Shown: positions 50,341 to 60,319 of the stretch, piece after piece | Numbering within the stretch: position 1 is the first letter of the stretch | Layout of the letters: each line of letters opens with the position of its first letter | NCBI RefSeq assembly: GCF_040581485.1 | Contig: NC_090132.1 | Span: forward strand, 27,415,911 to 27,479,910 | Origin: Linepithema humile | Lineage: Eukaryota > Arthropoda > Insecta > Hymenoptera > Formicidae | Direction of reading: 5' to 3' | DNA length: 64,000 nucleotides | Program-made: the position numbers and the translations under genes | The notes under the pieces: generated by a model | Database searches by the model: none | Seen by the model: only the letters and a program-made list of their open reading frames with translations | What the model was told of the DNA's origin: nothing

Positions 50341-51949
50341 GCGCTCGTTGATGTGAAAGCCGTGGACATGAGAAGCAAAAACCCATTGACCGTGACCCTC
50401 TCGGTTTCTAGTTTAAATCTAAACTACACTCGAAGCTGCGACACGCTTGACGGACACGTCGCTTTTATAACGATAAAGCTCTCATGAGCGACCTATCGGC
50501 ACTGTTTCACACACGGAAGGTATTTGGAATTATAATCTTCGACTCAACGTCCTTTTCGCACGGAGTTCGGAGTATCTCGTCGTCCGTGTCGTCGGCAATT
50601 CTCACATAAAAATGTCCAAGATACTCGATTATTAGACAATTGTCTCGAATATCGTGTTTATCGCAGACGTATAAATTAACGGAACGGAAGTTGCAGGACG
50701 TTTAAGAATTTTGCGAGCATTGTAATGCATACGCGTGGCGTAAATAACCCAACGAAATCGCATTGTCACGCGGGCCGTATCCGCCTGGCGGCAAGGAATG
50801 TCGCTCGACCGCAGTCGTAGTGTCTGATAAATGATCACACCCGCGGAATATTAAGACTCCCAGGCCACGTACAGCGATACGAGCGACGCGAACAAATGTT
50901 CCCAGTCGCGTAACTACAAGAAAGAAAACGAGCGTGGCACCACACAGACAAATCGACCGCTCGTATGGCCGAAGTGGTAACATTGCCGATCTATTCGTCA
51001 TAATTTCTGTGCTCGTTGTCTTTTGCAGACATGTTAATTATAATTCTTCTCTACATATACATATATATATCTCTCTCTGAAAGGCATAATTTAACTCTCG
51101 TTTTATCAAAATATTTCTATGGCGTCGCTTTTTCTTATAAATTTTTCATCGCGATGTAAAACATAATGAGAAATTTCGTGGGAGAAATTCACCTGAATTT
51201 TCCAGTCAATTATTTTCATCGAGAATTTTTTGAGATCCAATTGCGAGAAAACAGAGAGCGAAGAAATGAAAATAGATGAGGCGGAGGAGAGTCTGATCAA
51301 GAACGAAACTCGTCCTATTCATCTTTGTACATAATTGAAAGAGTTGAAGCGTCTCATCGATATACATTGGGAGCAGCGTAGTATCAAAGTGCGCTTGCGA
51401 ATTTTCCGGATGAAAGATCGCCCCTTGACGATAATTTTCTTGAAAATCATTTCTCGGGTACGTTGTCGTGAAACGATATGACTATCAAAGAAACACATTA
51501 ATTCCAACTGCAATTTAAATAGCATAATTAATAATTTTAATTGCTGATTAGAAAACTTAATGCACTTCCCGGGTCACAAATAATGATATTTTCAATATTT
51601 AATACGCTTCTGATACGATTAGGTTTTTGTGGAAAAAAGTCCCGCGAAACGTTTCATCTATGTAATTAGCGAAACGTACTTACAAATGGGACATTATCAT
51701 GGTCAACCACTTTTCATATTTAATTATAGATCATATGTATATATTTGGATTATATTAATAAGTCCGATAATACAATTATAATTAGCAATTATCTATTTTA
51801 CCACATTAATTTATCGAAATATTGATACATTATAATATTGATATATTATAACAATTACGGGCGTAATAATACGTTCTTTGAACAATTACGGGCGATCTAC
51901 AGGCATTTTTGCTTACTTTCTCAAACAATGCGCTGTCGAGACGCAGTCA
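50341..51949. other. Intronic sequence, no gene seen
   Basis: CG-rich up to about 51000, then a short TA/CT microsatellite (51053-51079), then A+T-rich. ACAATTACGGGCG is present twice (51851-51863 and 51882-51894), 31 bp apart. No exon or RNA gene is supported. Confidence 0.55.
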
Positions 51950-52440
51950 GTGCACAAATCCACGTATGAAAATCAGCCTCTCAAGTCCCAGAGGTGGCGC
52001 GCTCAAGAGCTTTCCGGTTGAAAGATCACCCGTCCATGGTAATTTTCCGGGACCGGTCCGTTCTGAAAGATGAAGAGACGGCGGAGAAGCTCGTGCCGCG
52101 GCATGCGGCAGAAGAGAAGCGTTGAGAAGCGAGGAGAGAAGACCGGTCGAGGGCCGGCCGCGCCAGGCCCGAGGCACGTCCGAGCGAACAGGAATCGCCA
52201 GAGCGGCGATTGCTCGCAGCGTCTCCTTGGCTTCGGTCAGTGCCTGGCTACGACCAACTTTTCTTCACCTTGCGGGCGAACGACCGTTACGTTTTTTCGT
52301 TCCAAGGCTGAACGTATCCTTTCGTCGGAGGCCTCTCCCTTCTCGACGCGCCGCGTCTAGGGACGTGTAATTCTCGGAGAAGACTGTAGCGCGGCATTCC
52401 CTTCAGACAGTTTCGCGGAAATTTTTCTGGAAGACCTACG
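51950..52440. promoter_or_regulatory. G+C-rich intronic island
   Basis: A strong compositional island with GGCCGGCC-type strings near 52150 and purine-rich GAAGAGAAGCG runs at 52090-52140. Opposing open frames (76-96 codons) in three frames reflect low stop density. An initiator-like CAGTCAGTGC at about 51945 precedes it, so a promoter is possible, but no matched donor is convincing. Confidence 0.3.
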
Positions 52441-53752
52441 ATTTTTTGGAGAAAAGTTCCGGGCGCGATGTAATTTTAAATGATCGATTTGTGAAATTGA
52501 TAGATGTTGCGTATACACATGCTGACGAAGAGACACAATTTCTTAACAATCTGAAAACATTATTATACTGAATGTAATATTTTATAATCATTTCGACATG
52601 TGTGTGCGCATTCTTCAACAATTTGCAGCATTAAGCATCTTCCTTGTTTATTAATTTTCTTGCAAAATTTGTTCGTTTACAAATTATTTTCTTGAGGAAA
52701 TAATATCGCCAAAATGTTTTGAGAAATGTCGGGAGAATCAATTGTATAAAAAGTTTTTCTTCGCCAACGAGATATTTTGCAATGAGGGTAGCGGCAAGAT
52801 GGCAAATTGGTCCGTCTTTCTTTGCTATCAATTCGTCTCTCGAGATTGTCACCTTCGCGTTCAACGGCAGAGGGAGAGAGAGAGATCGCTAGGTCGATAC
52901 CACCGCCTCCGATCTGATTTATAAAGGGAAACAAGGCCGTGGTGTCACGGTTGAAAGAAGCACGGATAAGTGGAAAGAGATGTTTGGGGCCGTGGAAACT
53001 TACGGTTTAGTAGGTTGACACGAACACTGCTGCTTGCGCAAGATTTTACGATTGACTGAGTCTTATTCGATTACTTCATCATCTACATTCTATGTTAAAG
53101 TTCGTTTAATAACAGTTATGCCACGAATCCGGCGATAAGATTGCAGATAACGACATCGGGTGGGAAAATTATGAATCAATCAATCGCGCCGATGTGAAAT
53201 ATTTTTACAAATTCACGGCAATCAATTTAGATACATAGTGTTGCGACATCGCGCAACGCCGGTAGGATAATACAAAATTTATGATGCAACTTCGCAGTGA
53301 CTCATATAAATAGCGAGACATTTTGGAGTAGCGCCAATTCTCGTTTTTACTCGAAAACTACTACTACTCGCGCTGAATAAGATCTACATCGCGAACCATT
53401 TATTAAATTCGGAGACTTCGCGGCGACGTCGCGGGATACGTTTGTGTTCCGCAAGTTTTCGAGTCCCGAGAATTCAGGTTTCATTAAAGTGATGCTTATT
53501 GAAAGTTATCTAAAAAGCAAACTGCTCCACGTATTATTTACTTATATCCTCCGAGCGCTTTACTCACCTTTCATTGAGCGGATTATGCGATGTTCGCATA
53601 TCTTTCTCTGTCTCTAGCACGCGCGACTCAAAGCCCGTGATAAGTCGCGGGGCAGTCTGCATAGAGCTGCTTTTATGTATGCCAAAAGTTCGGTAACAAC
53701 CGACGATATGGAAATGTCCGGAGACAACTTTCTCGAGCACTGACGATGATCT

Positions 53753-53795
53753 GCATGTTTCATGAGTGCATGTTTCACGAGTGCATTTCACGAGC
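53753..53795. repeat. Three tandem copies of a 15-bp unit
   Basis: GCATGTTTCATGAGT (53753), GCATGTTTCACGAGT (53768) and a shortened GCATTTCACGAGC (53783) follow one another. The repeat gives the repeated Met-Phe-His-Glu-Cys pattern in one forward frame and Thr-Arg/His-Glu-Thr-Cys in a reverse frame. Confidence 0.85.
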
Positions 53796-54750
53796 GGCTT
53801 TGCGGAGAGACCGACAGCTATCTGCGACCCATCTACCTTGTAACGGCCCCGATGGCATGATCGTCAGTTCCAGACGAATCCGTCGACGTCACGCAAGCCC
53901 GTGGCCCTTAAGGGCTCGCACACACGCGATTATATTTCCCGAAAAGTACCGAAAATTACTAGTTCGAGCGAGACGATGCACGTGCTGGCGTGAATGCCGT
54001 CAGGAAGTTGAGTTTATGCGAGAAATTGGATCTTGCTGAAGAAATTCTGGACAATAAATATACACAATAGTAGGATTAAAAAATTATACAGCGAGAAATC
54101 AGAAAATTTCAGTTAAAAGCTCGCGCAAATTTTGCAAATTATAGAATTACGTTTTCATATAAATTGCTTAAATAAGAATAGTGCGTGACGGCGACACGTT
54201 GTTTCTAAGATGACTGTTTTCAATCGGCCGTCGATTATGACGAAGGCGATTGAGTTTTTAGGTTTGCTTTTTTTTTGCGCATTTTCCGGCTTTTTTAGCG
54301 AATTGACACTTGGGTTCAATTAGCTAATTGAAAAACGATGAATCGCCACGACAAAAACGCGGAGAACATCATTAGCAAATGCGTTTCGTGATTGAATTTT
54401 TCATGTATCTCAGTTTCATGAAACTTCACTGGCTGCCACTTCGTTTACAACGATACGCAGCTTATCGATAGCATACCACTGCTCCAATTAGCTGATTAAA
54501 CTGCTAGTTAATACGCGGTCGATATTTGTAATTTCTAATTAATTCACGGGTTTTCATTAATGTCTTTTATAATATCGCAGAATTGTTAAATAAAATACAG
54601 CCCCGGTAATGACGCGTATTTCGCGAACTACGCTGTACTTCTTGTAAATTATTCGTTATATTTGTCAATTAATATCTGGAATACTCGCAGTGAATGACTG
54701 CGTATCGTAAACCATCGAATAGCATCATATAACGGTGTAAAGTGACGAAT

Positions 54751-54774
54751 GAAGTATTTAATGAAGTATTTAAT
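54751..54774. repeat. 12-bp tandem duplication
   Basis: GAAGTATTTAAT twice in direct succession, followed by a partial third copy (GAAG). Simple slippage product. Confidence 0.85.
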
Positions 54775-56239
54775 GAAGGACTCTTCATTTGTTTCGAAAG
54801 CACGTCACGTTATAACATTACGATGTGGCTGCGTGTGGCGCGTTACGTATCGAGAAATACTTCATTTTTATGATTACGATGCGCATAATACACGACGCCA
54901 CGAATGCATAAGTACATTAAAATAAATGCGATGTATTAAAGAAAAATAGCAGAAACGAAACGTTTATTACTTTCACAGCGGATGCGAACTAATATTCGCG
55001 GAGCGTTCACCCGGCTAGACGCGTACGTGTGTTTCGTTCGAGTCCCGCGCCTGCATTTTCATTCATCAACCGGCTACGTAAACGATGAATCATCTTGTCC
55101 GCCGATAGACACAGGTACAAATTTATTCAACCGTTTGCATACGCGAACGACGCGTTGCGAGTCCGTCCGTTTCAAACCGTGCATAACTGGCATACATTAT
55201 TAATTGTAAACGCGCGTATAACGTCGTGTACAACTGACACGGAAAAAGCTGATGGCTGTTGATTCTCAAACTTGTGATCTCGCGCTGCAAAATGTGAATT
55301 GAGAAACGAGCCGCTGATCTTTTCCTGCAAAACTTATTTTTAAATTTATAAATACGCCGATTGTGCATTTTTTTGGTTAAGATTAATACTAAATATCGGA
55401 TAAAATTTAATAATAACTAATTAAAAAGTAATTCTATACTTCTCTACACATAGTAGCAATGTTTTAAGTAACCGAATATTTATTTATAAGTCACAAAATT
55501 TTATGGAAAAGCGAACAAATTCTTTATCTTTTGATAAGATTTTTTTATATATAACGAGACACTTTCTAACATTTTGAAACAAAATTCTAAAATAAAAAGA
55601 AATATAGTTACGTATAAACATTGGGCTTCGGGCTATCTAGATTGGACCGAGTTGCACAAAATTGCTGAATGCGCGCAATGAAAGTATCCCAGCTGATGTA
55701 GGGTAATGTTGGGCTCGAGGATGACCAGCGGGAGCACAAAAAGGGTGAAAGAGACAGGAAGAAAGTAAGAGGGTGTTTTCGATGAGGGTGGTGCAGTGGA
55801 GGGTTCCCCGGCTTTTTCATAACCGAGACAAGAGAAGGGTTGCGCCAGACAATGGATCCCCATCTAAATTGTAAATTCTACATTGTAAAATTTTAAGCGG
55901 CCGTTATTGCCCGTCGATATCTGACGCTATTGGTTTTCGTATTGTGCAAAAGCTCTACTTAAGCCTCTAATAGTCGTCGCTTTTGAATTATTATTTATTT
56001 GAATTACGATTCGTTTATTTTCCAATATAACATATGTCGATGCGGCAAGCAGCAAGCATTTCTAAATACTTTGCTATCTTAAGTCTTCCACAAAGAAAAC
56101 AATTTTCTGTTTAAGTTAATCCGAAACTTCTTTCGCATTGAAAGATTTATAAATAACTCTTAGCTCTGGTATTTTCGTGACTCTCGTCTTGTGACAAGAC
56201 TAATTGCATGGAAGTGGCGTTCTTCAGGAATAGAAATAC

Positions 56240-56960
56240 GCCGTTTTTCGAGCGGCGCTCTCAGCAAAGAAAATATCGACGATCGCTGAAATATGCGCGC
56301 GGACAGGGTGCAGCGACGTGAAAATCAGATGAAGACGACTCGAAATGGAGGAAGGAAGTAGGATAAACAGTGCAGGAGTGCCGGAGAGCGATCTAAACCG
56401 GTGTCACGCCAAAGCTGCAGGAACGACAGATCTATCGAAGCGAGCAGCAAGAGCAGCGCGGGAACGAGAGGGAAAGAGAGGAAAGCGAGCCGCGCGGAAG
56501 AAGATCGGAGAGGTCGCTCGCCGGATTTGCATTTTGATAAGAAATCTCGCGGAAAGTTTTCTCCGATCTCCGTCGTTCCCTATCTTATTCTATACCATCC
56601 CCTAGTCTCCGAAGGATAAGAGACGTCTTTCCGCCGTCTTCTGCTCTTCTCTCCTTTTTGCCCCTCTCCCTCCCGCCCCCCTTGGTCTTATTCTTACCTC
56701 ATTACGCCGGATTAGCTTATCCCGGGCGTCGCTGAACCCAGCTACCGCGACGGAAAAGTTGTATTCCCGTGGAAGATGTCAATTAAGACGACGCGACGCG
56801 GCGAAGGAAAACGCGGAAACGAACGAGAAAGTTAGAAGGAATCGCGCGTCGCCAGACGGAATCGGACTCTAATTTGAATTTTTCTCCGGCGCACGACCCA
56901 GTTCGTAAGGTGTCTTCTTCTCTCTGTTCTCCCCTCGCGTGCGCTGGCCGCGCCGGAAAA
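56240..56960. promoter_or_regulatory. Purine-rich then pyrimidine-rich G+C island
   Basis: On the plus strand 56420-56530 is strongly purine-rich (repeated GAGAGGGAAAGAGAGG-like strings), while 56600-56690 is strongly pyrimidine-rich (CTTCTCTCC, CCCTCTCCCTCCC). The two arms are not exact complements but could bind the same GAGA-type factors on opposite strands. No coding role is seen in the short open frames (72 and 86 codons). Read as a candidate regulatory or Polycomb-response-like element, by inference. Confidence 0.3.
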
Positions 56961-58739
56961 ATGATCCGGAGAACTAGTTACTTATGAATATAAGCGTTCC
57001 CTTTGCTTACAGAATTATAATACTTTTCAATATTATATAATACTTTATTTATTACTCAAAGAATAGAAGGAAACAACATCTGCGGAAGAGAAATAATAGT
57101 CAAAATAATTGTTGCCATTTTTGTTTTGACTATCAGGCATCGAAACTGATAAAATTTTTTTTTTTTTACGTTTTAGTTTTTGCTTAAATATAAAGATAAC
57201 TTGAAATTTTACAAATGTACGAACAAAAATGATTTAATTGCTTTTGAAATATTGCTCTTGTATAAGATTAAAAAGCTTGTTGTTCTGGAAAACAGGAAGG
57301 AAAGATTTTAATTAGGATTAGCGGGATGCCCGTTTCACAAGCTATTATTATCACTGTGATTATTTAATAAATCTATCTGGCGCACGATGAATTTTTTTCG
57401 GTGTAAAAAATTTAGGTCATCATAGAAGTCGTAATCTCTCATCATAATCTCATAGAAATTTCCGCGATGCTCCGTTCCTGGGTGCAAACACTCTTCATCA
57501 TGTCCGATTGGATTACTGGCATGCCGTTGGACGCAGCTTCCGTTATGGAAAGTTACGATCTCCGGCAAGATGTCAATTAAAACTTGAGAGAAGCAAAAAC
57601 TCCGGCGTGAGCCATGTCCGGCGGCGCGAAAGAAATAAAAGTCGGCTTTCCAGCGAACATTCTCAGCGACGAGCGGAGGAACAAAGGGGGGGGGGGAAAG
57701 AGAGGCGGAGTAATATTAATTTCTGTCTCTCTGTTCCGAGCTCGCACCTTTTTGACTTTGTCCCCGCGTCCGGCGTATCAAATCAATCCATTGATTGACT
57801 TCGCCGAAAGATTTCTTTGTAGGAATTGATCTCCTTTCAATTAATTCAACTTAATTCAATAGTTCAATTACTTTTTATTATAAGCATTAAAATGCACTTT
57901 TGATTATAGTTTTTACTGTCGCGAATAAACGTAGGATTTTCATTGAACGTTAAAATCGTACTGCAAAATCGAACGATTGGTTTCGTTCAAATCCAATCTC
58001 CGTTTCGAAACTTCTCGGCGTCGGTAAAATTCTTAATTATTCATCAGTCGATTGTCAATGCTGCTGTTGATTTCAATAGATGGTGCGACACCTTACGTCA
58101 TAGACGTCTGTGGCGGCGGGGATCGACAGTCAGTTACCTCTGGCATTACGGAAGACGTGGCATTATCGCGTGATGTCGGCTTTCGTTATTATCGGCATTA
58201 TCTATTGTCGCGCGGCGACGGTGACACATCGTCCGCTATCCCGCCAAATATGGCAGCGACAATCTAATAGTTACCGAAACGAGAGATGGACGTAGCGTAG
58301 CAGGTGTAATGGACGTGCGGACGATGCTGCCTACATCCTCACTGAATTTCGGCATTTATCGCCCACCTTGTAACATATATATTTCTGTTGTAACCGTAGT
58401 ATCAATTTCTCTCGCAGAATTCGCTCGGCATCCTCGGCGCGCCTTCACATATCCCATTATTTGTCGCAGAAGATCAGAAATCACGTGCAAAGAATCAGGC
58501 GCTAACTTCGGAATAACAGCGAAAGAGAAACTTCGAAAGGAGTGGAATATTCTATTTTCACGTAACTCAATTTCTGCCGGACGATTAATTGCAATTGTGA
58601 AGCAAGATTAAAGGCAACGTACTGATTGAATCGTGTCACTTTCGCGTTTCTATCTTATACATTCAAATCGAACATCATGAAGTGCGTAGAAAGTTAACGT
58701 GCGGAGACTAAGCGAATATAAACTAGAATTTACATAAAT
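56961..58739. other. Intronic sequence, no supported gene
   Basis: A+T-rich at 56980-57400 with T11 near 57157, CG-richer at 57560-57800 and 58080-58330. G11 lies at 57686-57696. Overlapping open frames (60-100 codons) lack recognised motifs. Confidence 0.55.
57686..57696. repeat. Homopolymer G11
   Basis: Eleven uninterrupted G between ACAAA and AAAGAGAGG. Rare in A+T-rich DNA and prone to length change. Confidence 0.95.
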
Positions 58740-59071
58740 CTTGGGGAGCAGTGGACGACGCGAGGAGTGTGCGATATAACTCCTGGCGAACGTGCCATCC
58801 GCAAATCCTGTTGCTAATCCGCCGACAAATTCGACAGGGCATTCCTCCCCCTCCCCCCTCCCCTCTCTCCCCTCTCATCGCGAAAAACCCACAAACCAAA
58901 GGGTTGAACTTACGAATGCCGTTCGTCCCTCGCTCCGCGCCGCTCCGAACATTTTTTCCCCAGGACCATTTTGCGCACACGCATTTCGTTCCACACACGT
59001 GAAGCGTTCGTGCCGATCGATGGCTGAAAAACGCAACCACACTGCTGCTTCCGCTACTGCTGCTGCTGCTG

Positions 59072-59105
<34 letters not shown>

Positions 59106-59600
59106 AAACCGCCCCTCTCCCGTACAGCACGCATCCTCTTCACTGCAAAATGTTCCGTCTCGCTCACGGCGATCCGCCATTTGTATTAATGAACGAAATC
59201 GCTCGGCGTTGCCATGCATCCGCGGACGCATTGATAGGTCTCGTATCGGTTACCCACGGGCGAGAAAAAATAACGAGGGTGGATAGTGGTTCACAACCAG
59301 GCGTTTCTCCGGCACCTCGGTTGTTTATTCAGCCGAAATGAGAAAGTATCTCTCGTAATCGTAATTCCGTAAGAGCCGTGCGAAAGGCGACTTTCATTAA
59401 ATGAAAGTAATCGTCGCGGCGGTAATCGAGGAAGTAGCTTTGCGGACGTGAACTTCGGATTTGCGGCGGGAGAAAGAGATGAGCTCTGTCACTCGCGCTG
59501 CGCCGATGCATTAAAAAGTAATCGCGCGGCGCGGAGCGCAATAACGGCGTAAGCCGTTAAATAATCTTTCAAGGAAAACGAACGCGGGGCCTACGTCGCA
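58740..59600. promoter_or_regulatory. G+C-rich island containing CT-rich tract and CTG repeat
   Basis: Starts with a pyrimidine tract (CCTCCCCCTCCCCCCTCCCC, 58843-58862 and beyond), contains the CTG/CAG repeat at 59041-59105 and continues CG-rich to about 59600. Open frames of 118, 135 and 164 codons on both strands owe their length to the triplet repeat, which reads as poly-Ala or poly-Ser depending on frame, and share no domain. No frame is preferred, so no gene is called. Confidence 0.3.
59041..59105. repeat. Interrupted (CTG)n/(CAG)n trinucleotide repeat, about 20 units
   Basis: CTG units with interruptions (CTTCCG, CTA) in the first half and nine pure units in the second half. On the plus strand it can fold as a CUG hairpin if transcribed. 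Depending on strand and frame it reads as poly-Ala, poly-Ser or other homopolymers, so translation gives no guide. Confidence 0.95.
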
Positions 59601-59707
59601 AATAGAATTGAACGAAAATGTGAAACGAGAGTGAGATTTATACGCGTACAGAACAAGCTTATTAATTTAATATTGCGTAATATTTTGTAGCTTACGTTGC
59701 AAATATA
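59601..59707. other. Short A+T-rich spacer
   Basis: Separates the G+C island from the long minus-strand open frame. Nothing else seen. Confidence 0.5.
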
Positions 59708-60319
59708 TTAATCGGAATATTGTCCAACACTCTCAATTTTCTGCGGATAACTGAAATTTCCGTGAAATACAGCTACATCCAGCATTAACAACGCACGATT
59801 AATATTTAACATACAATTTGGATAAAAAATAGAATCTGAAAGGCATCTATGGGGAATCACACAATCTATTCCATGCTCCAAATACTGTTGCATGTAACAG
59901 CAATCTATCTGCGGTAACAACCCATCTAAATTGCATGCATTTTCATTGCGGTTGAGGATCATCAATAGCAATCCCGGTGTCGCGACTCCATCAGACGTAG
60001 TGTAACAGCAATATTGCTGTCGCGTATATTTCGAATAAAATAGTTCTTCTATTCCGAAACGTATGCGAGCGATGCCGCTGCTCTGAAATTTACGGATACA
60101 GCTTATCCGTTGTAAAATATACACATATATATATATATATTCGCTCTCCGGACGCTCGACGTTTTGAAAAATGACGATGCTTTTGGCTTTCCTACTCGGA
60201 GAGCGCGGGCAAGAAAAAAGCTGCAAAGTATGAAAACAATGCTTCGATGCGGAGAGCGGATCAATGGGCAAGAAGGAGAAGGAGGACGAGGGACGGAGCT
60301 GTGTTTTACATGGAGCCAT
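59708..60319 (-). other. Unusually long open frame (203 codons), coding status unproven
   Basis: This is the longest open frame in the window, minus strand, from ATG (60317-60319) to the stop at 59708. The first third is Ser/Pro/Lys-rich, then a Tyr-Ile-Tyr run coded by the TA microsatellite (60124-60140), then about 115 residues with several cysteines (two CC pairs and four single Cys) and balanced composition. A possible acceptor TTTCAG (minus strand, near 60084-60089) precedes this Cys-containing part, so it could be a terminal exon of about 125 codons and not a single-exon gene. I recognise no domain, signal peptide or catalytic motif. The frame also crosses imperfect repeats of TGTAACAGCAAT (plus strand, about 59893 and 60001). 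It may be a chance frame, a decayed element or a real exon. Confidence 0.15.
60124..60140. repeat. (AT)8 microsatellite
   Basis: A short AT run inside the long minus-strand open frame, coding alternating Tyr and Ile there. A microsatellite in the middle argues against conserved coding sequence. Confidence 0.9.

Larger units (their letters stand above)
52441..56239. other. Intronic sequence, no supported gene
   Basis: A+T-rich at 52440-52760, 54040-54180 and 55330-55620; CG-richer at 53380-53990 and 54980-55170. A GA run lies at 52869-52885. Open frames are 97 codons or fewer with no motif. A minus-strand donor at 53568 is discussed as a finding. Confidence 0.55.

Noticed and set aside
57561..57580. 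miR-31-like string (GGCAAGATGTC)
   Set aside because: Eleven-base agreement only; no star-strand partner or hairpin nearby.
58723..59286. Open frames of 118-164 codons with poly-Ala or poly-Ser as a gene
   Set aside because: Three frames on two strands all owe their length to the CTG repeat and to G+C-rich flanks; none shows a domain or a preferred codon pattern.
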